DNA of 64,000 nt from Thermotoga profunda AZM34c06 (lineage in GTDB: Bacteria > Thermotogota > Thermotogae > Thermotogales > DSM-5069): NCBI RefSeq assembly GCF_000828675.1, contig NZ_AP014510.1, positions 62,001 to 126,000 on the forward strand. The letters are read 5' to 3'. Below the pieces are notes generated by a model, which worked only from the letters and a program-made list of their open reading frames with translations, searched no databases and was not told the DNA's origin. Position numbers and translations under genes: made by a program. Within the stretch, counting starts at the first letter, position 1; each line of letters starts with the position of its first letter. This document shows positions 39,490 through 48,316 of this stretch, piece after piece.

Positions 39490-40845
39490 ATGTTTCCGCA
39501 AGATTTTCTTTTTGGTGTAGCGATGTCTGGATTTCAATTTGAAATGGGTAAGGAGAATTCCAAAGATGAAAACACAGATTGGTATATTTGGACTCATGAC
39601 TTGCAAAACCAGGCTAATGGTGTTGTGAGTAGAGATCTTGTTGAGGAAGGTGCTGACTATTGGAATAGCTATGCTCGTGTGCATGAATTGTGCTCAAGAA
39701 TAGGCATGAATGTTATAAGAATTGGTATCGAATGGTCGAGGATCTTTCCCAATCCAACTCATGGTATAAAAGATCCTTCACAAATTGCAGACATGAAGGT
39801 TGTAGAGCACTATAAGCAAATCATAGAAGATGCAAAATCAAGGGGTTTAAAAGTGATAGTGAATTTGAACCACTTCACATTACCTTTATGGTTACACGAT
39901 CCAATCAGGGTTAGCAGGTTTAATGACTTCTCAAGATCTGGCTGGTTGGATGACCGTTCTGTACATGAATTTACGAAATTCGCTACTTTTTGTGCAAAAT
40001 CTTTTGATGATGTGGATGCATTCACTACCATGAACGAGCCCAATGTGGTTGCAAAATTGGGTTACTTTGGCAGATTATCAGGCTTTCCCCCATCTCTTCT
40101 CAACATTGATCTATACGAAAAAGCCCTGGACAACCAGATACTTGCACACAATAAAGCCTATGAGACGATGAAACAGTTCACAAATAAGCCTGTGGGAATT
40201 ATTTATGCAACAAGCTGGTGTGAAGGTGATGATGCGAGAAACGATGCGATGGAATTGGAAAATTGGTATTTTCTGGATAGAGTAATAGATCGAATTGATT
40301 TTCTTGGCGTTAATTACTACACAAGGGCGATTGTGAAAAGAACTCCAAGTGTATTGAGCTCATCTTCGGGAAGGATCAAGATAAATTGGTCTTTTGTTCC
40401 TGGCTTTGGAGGATCTTGCCAGAGAAACTCTAAATCGCTTGATGGTAGACCAAGTACTGACAATGGGTGGGAGATCTATCCAGAAGGTCTTGGATATGTC
40501 CTAAGATCATGTCGCGACAGATATAAAAAACCTCTTTATGTAACAGAGAATGGTGTAGCAGATGATCGAGATATCTACAGACCATACAGTTTACTGGCAC
40601 ACCTGAAGATAGTGGAAGATTGTTTAAAAGAAAATATGGATTTGAGGGGTTATATGCACTGGTCAATAATAGACAACTTTGAATGGCCAATGGGTTATTC
40701 GATGAGATTTGGTCTTGTGAGAGTCGATTTTAAACAAAAGCTCTTCACTCCAAGACCGAGTTATTATCTCTTTGGTCAAATTATAAATTCAAGAACTACT
40801 GAACCGTTCTTGAATTTGTTAAAGGCATGGGAGGAAAGAATCTGA
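39490..40845 (+). CDS. Archaeal-like GH1 beta-glycosidase (probable beta-mannosidase/glucosidase)
   Basis: 451 aa, cytoplasmic. The start PQDFLFGVAMSGFQFEMG, VIRIGIEWSRIFPNPTHG, KVIVNLNHFTLPLWLHDPI, TMNEPNVV (acid/base Glu) and YVTENGVADDRD (nucleophile Glu) resemble archaeal (Pyrococcus BmnA/Sulfolobus LacS) enzymes more than the usual bacterial GH1. The operon suggests it trims mannosyl or glucosyl ends from imported oligosaccharides. Transfer from an archaeon is likely but not tested. Confidence 0.88.
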   Translation: MFPQDFLFGVAMSGFQFEMGKENSKDENTDWYIWTHDLQNQANGVVSRDLVEEGADYWNSYARVHELCSRIGMNVIRIGIEWSRIFPNPTHGIKDPSQIADMKVVEHYKQIIEDAKSRGLKVIVNLNHFTLPLWLHDPIRVSRFNDFSRSGWLDDRSVHEFTKFATFCAKSFDDVDAFTTMNEPNVVAKLGYFGRLSGFPPSLLNIDLYEKALDNQILAHNKAYETMKQFTNKPVGIIYATSWCEGDDARNDAMELENWYFLDRVIDRIDFLGVNYYTRAIVKRTPSVLSSSSGRIKINWSFVPGFGGSCQRNSKSLDGRPSTDNGWEIYPEGLGYVLRSCRDRYKKPLYVTENGVADDRDIYRPYSLLAHLKIVEDCLKENMDLRGYMHWSIIDNFEWPMGYSMRFGLVRVDFKQKLFTPRPSYYLFGQIINSRTTEPFLNLLKAWEERI

Positions 40846-41852
40846 TGATAACCATAAAAGATGTGGCAAAGCATGCAGGTGTATCAATTGCAACAATTTC
40901 TCGTGTGTTGAATGGTAGTGATAGAGTCTCCGATGAGACAAGAAAAAGGGTGTTGAAATCCATTAGAGAACTTGGTTACAGACCAAGATACAATTATTCA
41001 GCAAATGGTTCCTTACTTAGAACGATTGGCGTTTTGATGCCAGATCTTGGCGGCTATCATTACAGTGAGATACTGAGTGGTATAGAGGAATTTGCTTATC
41101 AGAATAGCTTTGATGTAATGGTCTCACTGACACGTGGTTTTCCAGATAGAGAGAAAAAACACTTAAATGAATATTTCAACAGAAAAGTCGATGGCTTGAT
41201 AATCTGTACACTTAAAAGTGAAGATAGCGCTTTGGAGAAATTCTTGCAATCTGGAGTTCCTGTTGTATTAGTTGATTCAGATGTCAATGAATTGAGAGTA
41301 GATTCTGTGAATATTGATAACTTCAGTGCAGCTTATCATGTGATGAAATATCTATATGAAAAACACCACAAGAAAATTCTCTATGTACCAGGTCCGAAAA
41401 ATGTTTATGCGTCAATTGAGAGGGAACGTGGTATAGAAAAATTTGTCATGTCCCATTCAGATGTTGAAGTCTTTATATCTAACATCAGAGGTTTTCAACC
41501 AGAGACAGGTTATTCGGTGGTCAAGAAATATTTGAAAAAACACGGGAAAGATTTTTCAGCAATATTTTGTGTCAATGATTACACAGTACTTGGTGTTTTG
41601 ACCGCTCTTTGTGAAGAAGGTTTGAAAGTACCAGATGATGTATCGGTAGTTGGATTTGATGACGCACCACATGCACCATATTTATTGCCTCCTCTTACAA
41701 CTGTTTCGCAACCAAGATGGGAGATGGGCAGAATGGCAACGAGTATACTCATCGACAAGTTGAATAATCCAAAGAAAAATGTCGTCAGAAATATAATTCT
41801 GCCGGCACACATAATTGAAAGAAATTCCACCAAGTCTATGGATCAAATTTGA
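40845..41852 (+). CDS. LacI-family transcriptional regulator
   Basis: 335 aa. N-terminal helix-turn-helix ITIKDVAKHAGVSIATISRV (residues 2-21) and hinge, then a periplasmic-binding-protein-like sensor domain (GVLMPDLGGYHYSEILSGI; VVGFDDAPHAPYLLPPLTTV). It probably represses the preceding glycosidase operon via the palindrome at 29317-29330 and responds to a manno- or cello-oligosaccharide. ATG at 40845 overlaps the GH1 stop. Confidence 0.88.
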   Translation: MITIKDVAKHAGVSIATISRVLNGSDRVSDETRKRVLKSIRELGYRPRYNYSANGSLLRTIGVLMPDLGGYHYSEILSGIEEFAYQNSFDVMVSLTRGFPDREKKHLNEYFNRKVDGLIICTLKSEDSALEKFLQSGVPVVLVDSDVNELRVDSVNIDNFSAAYHVMKYLYEKHHKKILYVPGPKNVYASIERERGIEKFVMSHSDVEVFISNIRGFQPETGYSVVKKYLKKHGKDFSAIFCVNDYTVLGVLTALCEEGLKVPDDVSVVGFDDAPHAPYLLPPLTTVSQPRWEMGRMATSILIDKLNNPKKNVVRNIILPAHIIERNSTKSMDQI

Positions 41853-41878
41853 TCAAAAATGATTTAGTTTTTAAAAAT

Positions 41879-42856
41879 TTAAAGAACATGCACTACATTT
41901 TCCAGAGGTTGTCGATCTCGCTCCGATAACTCTGCAACTTGGTGTTTTTCGGAGAGTTTTGAAAGATCTCCCGTTGGATATGCAATAGCAAGTATAGTAA
42001 TTACTGTGTGCTCCTGTGGTATTGGTAGAATTTTCTTGACGATCATTGGATCAAAACCAGCAACGGGGTGTGCTACCAACCCCATTTGGGTAGCTTGAAT
42101 CTGCAAAAATGCCACAGCCTGTCCAAGGTCGAACAAGAAATAATCTCTATTATCTGAAAGTTGGCAATCCATATCTTTTTTTGAATGAACAACGATTAGA
42201 ACAGGGGCCTTTTTCATCCAGTAATTGCCACCAGAAAGTGCTTCATGAAGTTTAGTCAAGGTGTCCTGTGATCTGACTACAATAAATCTCCATGGTTGCT
42301 TGTTCGAACATGATGGTGCAAGGTGTGCTGCTTTTAAGAGAACTTCTAATTGTTCATCTGAAATCTTATCTTCACTCAATGCCCTTCTGGCTCTTCTTAA
42401 CTCTATTAGTTCGTTGAGTGCTTTGTCTTGTTGTATGATTTTCTCTAATTGCTCTTCCACTTTTTCGACATGTCCATCAACTTTGACGTTGAACATACTC
42501 CATCTTATTCTGTTCCAACAATCCAGAATGAAAGTAGATCGCACGATTTTACCATCTTTTTGTACATTCAAAGAATTGGCAAATTCGCAATTTTCATCAG
42601 ACAAGAGATTCACTTTCAGTTGATATTTTTCTTTGAAGTTTTTCAAAACCTCTGGACTATCCTTAGATATACCGTAGATCTGTGTTTTGCGTGATTCAAA
42701 CCATTCAATTGCTTTTGAAAAGTCTTGTGCTTCTTTTGTACAACCAGTTGTACCAGCCTTCGGAAAGAAATAGAGTACGGTATATTTTCCAATCAAATCA
42801 GTGTCCTTTGTTTTTCTGTTATCTTGATCAACAAGATTGAACTTCACTATTTTCAT
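41879..42856 (-). CDS. Peroxiredoxin (Bcp)-nitroreductase fusion
   Basis: 325 aa in two domains. Residues 1-150 are a Bcp/AhpC-TSA peroxiredoxin with PKAGTTGCTKEAQDF (PxxxTxxC, the Cys attacking peroxide). Residues 155-325 are an FMN-dependent nitroreductase (ELRRARRALSEDKI, APSCSNKQPWRFIVV, LGQAVAFLQIQATQMGL, NVVHVL end). The same hybrid is known from Thermotoga maritima, where the flavin domain was proposed to reduce the peroxiredoxin. Monocistronic; strong GGAGGTGAGCAA before the ATG. Confidence 0.9.
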   Translation of the reverse strand: MKIVKFNLVDQDNRKTKDTDLIGKYTVLYFFPKAGTTGCTKEAQDFSKAIEWFESRKTQIYGISKDSPEVLKNFKEKYQLKVNLLSDENCEFANSLNVQKDGKIVRSTFILDCWNRIRWSMFNVKVDGHVEKVEEQLEKIIQQDKALNELIELRRARRALSEDKISDEQLEVLLKAAHLAPSCSNKQPWRFIVVRSQDTLTKLHEALSGGNYWMKKAPVLIVVHSKKDMDCQLSDNRDYFLFDLGQAVAFLQIQATQMGLVAHPVAGFDPMIVKKILPIPQEHTVITILAIAYPTGDLSKLSEKHQVAELSERDRQPLENVVHVL

Positions 42857-43162
42857 TTGCTCACCTCCTAATAATCATAATACTTGAAAACTAAAGGTTT
42901 GTACTGTACAATAAAGATCACTACGCGAATTTCATACGAGAAGAACTCAAATTATCGAAAAGTGCTTTTGGACTTCTTTCTGAAGGTAAAGGTCCATTTA
43001 GAATGGATAAGATGGAGACGATGATTGTTAGCAAAAAAGTTGAAGACTGTTCATAGTCTTTTGTTAGTGGTGGATATGAGAATTCTGCAGACAACATTCA
43101 TTTCCTGTTTTTGAGGTGTACAATTTAGAATGAAGTATGAGTAAGTCCATGGGAGGAAGGTT
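42857..43162. other. Divergent intergenic region without a recognised gene
   Basis: It must carry promoters for the leftward fusion gene and the rightward GntR gene; I could not find clear hexamers. A short inverted repeat (AAGACT/AGTCTT at about 43046-43063) is present. One rightward frame stays open for about 50 codons from 42895 but lacks a start codon for most of its length. Confidence 0.5.
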
Positions 43163-43912
43163 ATGTTCAATAAGATTGAAAAAGTCCAAACAGCGAATGA
43201 AATAGTAAATCAAATAATTTCGAGTATTTCTAAAGGTGAACTTCAACCAGGGTCACTATTACCTTCCGAGAGAGATCTTGCTCAAATGTTCAATGTAAGT
43301 AGGGTAGTTGTCCGCGAGGCAATATCTGCTTTATCGCTCCTTGGAATTATTCAAAAGAAGTGGGGTAAAGGTAATTTCATTTCTGAAAATGTCAATCTAT
43401 CCTTGATTCGCAATTCTGTGAAACATCTAATAGTTGTCAAAGAACAAGAGGTCATAGAAGTTGTCGAAGCCCGAATGGCTGTAGAATGTGAATTAGCAGC
43501 GTTGGCAGCCGTAAGACGGACGTCTACAGATTTGAATCGCCTGAAAAAAGCTTTAGATGATTATTTAAAATCCAGCAGAGAGAGTCCTAAGCGTGTTGAG
43601 CTTGATCTTTCGTTTCACATGACTATTGCTGAGATTGCAAGGAGTAGGATTCTTGAAGGTTTACAGAAGGTGTTGAGTGAAAAATATTTCAGTATCATGC
43701 AAATAGGAACTCGTCTCGATGATGCCATGAAAAGTGCCGAACAGGAACACACACAGATTTTTGAGGCAATTAGAAATTCAGACGAGGCAATGGCTCGTGA
43801 AGTGATGAGGAGTCATCTGGTAAGACTTGCCAGAAGGATCGTTACTCACCTGAAAAACATAGGTGATGAAAAGACATTAGAAGATATACATTCTGAAAGA
43901 TATACATTCTGA
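43163..43912 (+). CDS. GntR-family regulator, FCD (FadR) subfamily
   Basis: 249 aa. Winged helix (LLPSERDLAQMFNVSRVVVR, then ALSLLGIIQKKWGKGNF) and a helical FCD ligand domain whose metal-binding residues are seen in ELDLSFHMTIAEIA (Asp, His), EQEHTQIF and MRSHLVRL (His). FCD regulators usually sense small carboxylates such as sugar acids. It stands just before, and in line with, the 44-60 kb operon and probably represses it. ATG follows GGGAGGAAGGTT. Confidence 0.88.
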   Translation: MFNKIEKVQTANEIVNQIISSISKGELQPGSLLPSERDLAQMFNVSRVVVREAISALSLLGIIQKKWGKGNFISENVNLSLIRNSVKHLIVVKEQEVIEVVEARMAVECELAALAAVRRTSTDLNRLKKALDDYLKSSRESPKRVELDLSFHMTIAEIARSRILEGLQKVLSEKYFSIMQIGTRLDDAMKSAEQEHTQIFEAIRNSDEAMAREVMRSHLVRLARRIVTHLKNIGDEKTLEDIHSERYTF

Positions 43913-44172
43913 GAAAATTCGTACTTGATCTGCAAAATTTCATCTGAATTTCCCCACGTAAGTAATACCAAAATCCATTCGGGATAATTTTCTTTTTGTT
44001 GCAAGCGAAAAAATGCTCCGAATGTCATTTGCATTAAACTTTGAGTAACTTTATGTACATGAAAGTCAAAGATATTCGGTGAAATCTGGAGATCAGATTA
44101 GATTTAGAATCAATTTGGTTATAAATCACCAAATTACCCTGTTTTCAGTCCAATGTTGTCGAATTTGATATT

Positions 44173-44201
44173 TTGTTTGAAATCATTATCTACTGTATAT
44201 T
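44173..44201 (+). promoter_or_regulatory. Promoter of the 44-60 kb catabolic operon
   Basis: TTGTTT (44173-44178) and TATATT (44196-44201) are 17 bases apart, placing the start near 44209, directly at the operator-like repeat. The rest of 43913-44172 shows no gene. Confidence 0.5.
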
Positions 44202-44208
44202 ATTAAAG

Positions 44209-44228
44209 TGGTTAGTCCAGTATACCAG
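44209..44228. promoter_or_regulatory. Probable GntR/FCD operator at the transcription start
   Basis: TGGTTAGTCCA (44209-44219) has TGG-N5-CCA symmetry like FadR-type sites (TGGTNNNACCA), and the adjoining CCAGTATACCAG adds a second, overlapping half-site pair. It lies on the expected transcription start, where a repressor would block RNA polymerase. Confidence 0.45.
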
Positions 44229-44260
44229 TTATAAAGATGGAATAAAAAGGAGGCAGAATT

Positions 44261-45169
44261 ATGACAAAAGACAAGCTATTTGGGGTAATACCACCGTTGC
44301 TAACTCTTTTTGATGAAGATGGGAATGTAGACTATCAAGCTACCTGTAAATTGGCAAAATTTTTGAGCAATCATGTTCATGGTTTGTTTGTTTGTGGTAC
44401 TTACGGTGGAGGTCCTTTGATGACAGAATCTGAGAGAATGAAATTGGTCGAAGAGCTTACATCAAGATTACAAAACAAAGTGCCTATGATAGTCCATGTT
44501 GGAACTACTAATACTCCCGAAGCGATAAGGCTCGCAAAACACGCTGAGAAATGTGGAGCTATAGCCATTGCATCTGTACCACCATACTATTATCATTATT
44601 CAAATCAACAAGTTCTCAAGCATTTCACAAAAATTGTAGATAGTGTTTCAATTCCCGTGTATGTCTACAACAACCCCAAAACTGTGGGTTATGGTATTTC
44701 GCCTGAACTTCTCAAGAATTTGGAGACTGTTGGAGTAAAGGGCGTAAAAGACAGTAGTTTTGACATACTGGTGCTTGAGGACTACAAACGTACGTGTTCA
44801 AAGGATTTTGATGTTGTTCTTGGCACTGAAGCGATGTTCATGATAGCCCATTTTCTATTGGATATCCAGGCTTTTATTCCTGGTTTAGCCAATGCCTTCC
44901 CAGAAATCGTAAGGCAGTTTTTTGATGCATGTATGTCTAACCAAACAGTTCAAGCAAAATCAATGCACGATAGGATATTGAGACTTAGAAAAATAGCATA
45001 CCAAGCTGGTTCATCCACCACTGGAGTTCTTGCTTTACTTCGCATACGTGGTTTTGAAAATGGGTATCCTCGCTTGCCATTTGAACCTGTTTCAGAAGAA
45101 CTTTTTGCAAAGATGCACAAGCAAATTTCTGAAGTATTTGATGGCAGTATACCAACAATGCACACATAG
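44261..45169 (+). CDS. DapA-family aldolase/dehydratase, copy 1
   Basis: 302 aa (beta/alpha)8 barrel. Class I aldolase-type enzymes that use a Lys Schiff base on pyruvate-like 2-keto acids. Schiff-base Lys163 is in GVKGVKDSSF and Tyr136 in YVYNNPKTVGY. The usual GTTGE pyruvate-binding loop is CGTYGGGPLM (Tyr48 for the second Thr, Gly for Glu), so it is unlikely to be true DapA. Probably acts on a 2-keto-3-deoxy sugar acid or related hydroxyacid. AAGGAGGCAGAATT precedes the ATG. First gene of the operon. Confidence 0.85.
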   Translation: MTKDKLFGVIPPLLTLFDEDGNVDYQATCKLAKFLSNHVHGLFVCGTYGGGPLMTESERMKLVEELTSRLQNKVPMIVHVGTTNTPEAIRLAKHAEKCGAIAIASVPPYYYHYSNQQVLKHFTKIVDSVSIPVYVYNNPKTVGYGISPELLKNLETVGVKGVKDSSFDILVLEDYKRTCSKDFDVVLGTEAMFMIAHFLLDIQAFIPGLANAFPEIVRQFFDACMSNQTVQAKSMHDRILRLRKIAYQAGSSTTGVLALLRIRGFENGYPRLPFEPVSEELFAKMHKQISEVFDGSIPTMHT

Positions 45170-45181
45170 GAGGTGTTCAAG

Positions 45182-46066
45182 ATGTTGAACAGATTCAAGG
45201 GTGTAATTCCACCTATGTTAACTGCATTCGATGAAACTGGAAATCTTGATATCAAGCGCACGAAAAATATAGCAAAATTTCTCAAGGATAAAGTTGATGC
45301 ATTGTTCATATGCGGCACCTATGGTAGCGGTCCGCTCATGAATCAAGAAGAAAAAGAAAGAGTAATCGAAGAGGTTTCACAAGAAGTCAACGGCAAGATT
45401 CCAATCATAGTCATGGTGGGAAGTGCAAGCACCAAAGAAACAGTAGAGATTGCCAAGTACGCCGAGAAAATGGGTGCAGCGGCTGTTGCGAGTGTCTGTC
45501 CATATTACTACGCACACTCCGAAGAAAATATCCTGGGTTTCTTTTCAGAACTTGTGGGTGCTGTTGATATACCAGTTTATGTTTACAATAATCCCAAGAC
45601 AGTTGGTTATCCTGTTACTCCGAAACTATTGAGAAAATTATACGAGATTGGGGTCAAGGGTCTCAAAGACAGTAGCTTCTCATCTATAACCTTTTATGAA
45701 TTCATAAGAGAGCTTGGAAAAGAAGATTTTGATTTCATAATAGGAACTGAAGCACTTGTACTTGATGCATTTGCTTTAGGTTCTAAGGCAGTAATTTCTG
45801 GTGTCGCAAATGCCTTACCAGAACCGGTTGTTGATCTGACTAAAGCATGTCAGATGAATAATTTGAACGAAGCTGCAAGGTTGCAAACTCTGGTACTGGA
45901 ATTGAGAGAATTACTTCACATCTCATCAGCGATATCAGTTGCACACGCAATTCTCCAAATACGTGGAATAGATAGTGGTTATCCGAGAAAACCTTTCAAA
46001 CCACTTAGCAATGAAAAGATGAATGAATTAAAAACCAGGCTTTCTGCTCTTAAATTACCTCTCTGA
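45182..46066 (+). CDS. DapA-family aldolase/dehydratase, copy 2
   Basis: 294 aa, clearly paralogous to the preceding gene: same order of CGTYGSGPLM, YVYNNPKTVGYPVTPKLL (Tyr135) and GVKGLKDSSF (Lys162). ATG at 45182 follows AGGAGGTGTTCAAG, inside which the longer reading starts. The two proteins could form a mixed complex or act in two steps of one pathway. The shared variant loop shows that both belong to the same unusual subgroup. Confidence 0.85.
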   Translation: MLNRFKGVIPPMLTAFDETGNLDIKRTKNIAKFLKDKVDALFICGTYGSGPLMNQEEKERVIEEVSQEVNGKIPIIVMVGSASTKETVEIAKYAEKMGAAAVASVCPYYYAHSEENILGFFSELVGAVDIPVYVYNNPKTVGYPVTPKLLRKLYEIGVKGLKDSSFSSITFYEFIRELGKEDFDFIIGTEALVLDAFALGSKAVISGVANALPEPVVDLTKACQMNNLNEAARLQTLVLELRELLHISSAISVAHAILQIRGIDSGYPRKPFKPLSNEKMNELKTRLSALKLPL

Positions 46067-46086
46067 TAGATTTGGGGGACTTAAGT

Positions 46087-47589
46087 GTGAGCACTTACTT
46101 AGCAGGTCTTGACATTGGGACATCAAGTGTAAAACTTTCACTTTGGAATCTGGAGAATGAAGAAATTGTTCTTCAATCAACAGAAGATTATCCAACCTTT
46201 CAAGATGATCGTCGACAAGTTTATCAGGATGCACAAGAAGTATACCAAGCGGTGCTAAGGCAGCTCACAAGGGCTATAAAAACATTGCAAGACAAGACCG
46301 CCTTGAGTAACTCATTGATAGTTGTACTTGATACCGCGTTGCACACCCTTCTTCTTCTCGATGAACACATGAGCCCATTAACTGGTGTGATACCTTGGAT
46401 TGATGAAAGAGCCGATTCAGTTGCTGAAGAAATTACAAAAACCGATCTTTCTAAAGAAATCCACAAGCGAACAGGCTGTCCTGTCGATCCTGTTTATCCT
46501 CTTTATAAACTGATTTGGTTCAGGAAAAATGAGCCAGAGTTGTTAGAAAGATCAGCGAAAATTGCATCAATCAAAGATTTTCTGATTTTCAAGTTGACAG
46601 GAAAATTTGTCGTTGATTTTGCTGTAGCTTCAGGTACAGGATATTTTGATATTCGAAGAAAGCATTGGGCTAAAGATTTGATAAAAGACCTATCTGGTAT
46701 TGATTCTACAAAATTACCAGAGCTTGTTTCACCATATGAATCGTTCGATGCATCAAAAGAAATAAAAGATTACCTCGATGCACGAAAGATATCTATCAAG
46801 TTCGTCAGTGGTATATCGGATGCTGCCGCATCCAGCATTGGTGCAACTCTTGATGACAGAAATTTGATGACTATTTCAATGGGAACCAGTGCCGCTGTGA
46901 GGAGAATATCAAACGCTCCCCTTATAGAAGACAAAATGCCCGAAAACGGGATATGGTGTTACGCCGTGGACGAAAATTCTTACATCATTGGGCTTGCATT
47001 GAAAAACGGTGGCTGTCTTATTGAATGGTGGACGAAGAATTTTCTTGGTGGTAGGAATTACGACAAAGTGGGGAAATTGTTAGGTGAGATGCTCAATGGC
47101 TCTTATTCAACACATGGCAGAATGATTTTTATTCCAACTGTTTATGGTATGCGATCACCACGGTGGGTACCAAATCGAACGGGGGCATTGTTGGGTCTTT
47201 CTCCAACAAGCAATCTTAACGAAGCAACTAAGACAGTTGCACAAGGGCTTGCTTTCAACTTAAGAAGGGCATTTGAAACTGTTCTGAATGAAACAAGAGG
47301 CAGTTTAGGGGAAACATCAGGCATTGTTGCCACGGGAGGATTGTGTCAAATACCAAATTGGCTCGAATTTCTCGCTAATGTGCTTAACAAACCTATAACT
47401 GTGAGACAGAACAGGTACGACGCCTCTAATGGATCCGCTCTCTTATATTTAAGAGATACACCTAAAGGATTGCTAAAAAAATTGACAGAAGGAAGTAGTA
47501 TCTATCAACCTAAGAGTTCCTTGGTTTCCAAGTACGATGAAATCTATTCCTCTTGGCTTACTCAAATGAATTGGTGGGAAGGGAGGTGA
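46087..47589 (+). CDS. FGGY-family carbohydrate kinase
   Basis: 500 aa. Phosphorylates a sugar, polyol or sugar acid with ATP. YLAGLDIGTSSVKLSLW (phosphate 1 loop), SPLTGVIPWIDERADSVAEE, a substrate loop around SGTGYFDIRRKHWAKDL, and the ISMGTSAAVRRI phosphate 2 loop resemble gluconokinase/xylulokinase members. GTG at 46087 is 7 bases after GGGGGA. The pairing with DapA-type lyases suggests a sugar-acid substrate, but specificity cannot be read from sequence. Confidence 0.85.
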   Translation: MSTYLAGLDIGTSSVKLSLWNLENEEIVLQSTEDYPTFQDDRRQVYQDAQEVYQAVLRQLTRAIKTLQDKTALSNSLIVVLDTALHTLLLLDEHMSPLTGVIPWIDERADSVAEEITKTDLSKEIHKRTGCPVDPVYPLYKLIWFRKNEPELLERSAKIASIKDFLIFKLTGKFVVDFAVASGTGYFDIRRKHWAKDLIKDLSGIDSTKLPELVSPYESFDASKEIKDYLDARKISIKFVSGISDAAASSIGATLDDRNLMTISMGTSAAVRRISNAPLIEDKMPENGIWCYAVDENSYIIGLALKNGGCLIEWWTKNFLGGRNYDKVGKLLGEMLNGSYSTHGRMIFIPTVYGMRSPRWVPNRTGALLGLSPTSNLNEATKTVAQGLAFNLRRAFETVLNETRGSLGETSGIVATGGLCQIPNWLEFLANVLNKPITVRQNRYDASNGSALLYLRDTPKGLLKKLTEGSSIYQPKSSLVSKYDEIYSSWLTQMNWWEGR

Positions 47590-47596
47590 AAGAATA

Positions 47597-48274
47597 ATGT
47601 ATGTAGAATTGTCGAACATACTTCACAGTTCAATACCAAACTATCCAGATAGTCTGCCAGAAAGATTGGAAAGCATTTTATCACAGGAAAGGGGGGATGT
47701 TAGTAATACTTCAGTACTTCATCATTACACACATAATGGGACGCATGTCGATGCTCCATATCATTTTGACAGCAAAGGCAAACGTATTCACGAGATAACA
47801 TTGGAAAGCTTTGTATATGAACATCCATTGTTGATAAATTTACCCAAAAGACCACAACAGAAAATCTCTGTTACAGAAATTAAGGACACGCCGGGGATAG
47901 ACTCAGCTGATCTTCTTATGTTTCGAACTGGTTTTGCGATATTGAGGGACAAAGATCCAGTTGCTTACAGATTTTTGTTCCCAGCACTTGATAAAACATT
48001 AGCTGCTTTCATACGTGAGGAATTACCAATGGTGAAAGCTGTTATGATTGATTTTCTCAGCGTTGATACACTTGTCGATGGCTATCGTGAGAATTTCCCT
48101 GCCCACAAGATGTTGCTGTCTTCAGAAGTTTCAAAAAAGAGACCAGTTCTAATAATCGAAGATGTCAATTTGGAACCATTGGTTGGAAAGGTTATCAAGA
48201 GAGTTTTTGCTGTACCTATACGAATTAAAGATGCCGATGGAGCACCTGTTTCTGTTATCGCAGAAATAAGCTGA
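47597..48274 (+). CDS. Cyclase-family (kynurenine formamidase-like) metal hydrolase
   Basis: 225 aa. The motif HNGTHVDAPYHF (HxGTHxDxPxH) binds a divalent metal in this family, which includes arylformamidases and other amide or lactone hydrolases. No tryptophan-degradation gene is nearby, so a role as lactonase or amidase on the operon's substrate is more likely. ATG follows GGGAGGTGAAAGAATA. Confidence 0.82.
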   Translation: MYVELSNILHSSIPNYPDSLPERLESILSQERGDVSNTSVLHHYTHNGTHVDAPYHFDSKGKRIHEITLESFVYEHPLLINLPKRPQQKISVTEIKDTPGIDSADLLMFRTGFAILRDKDPVAYRFLFPALDKTLAAFIREELPMVKAVMIDFLSVDTLVDGYRENFPAHKMLLSSEVSKKRPVLIIEDVNLEPLVGKVIKRVFAVPIRIKDADGAPVSVIAEIS

Positions 48275-48316
48275 ATTGCTTAACACAATCTTGACAAAGA
48301 GGGGAGGAAAATTCAA

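Noticed and set aside
42895-43060. About 50-codon open frame in the divergent intergenic region
   Set aside because: No start codon in the first half, no Shine-Dalgarno and no recognisable family; could be a gene remnant but not supportable.
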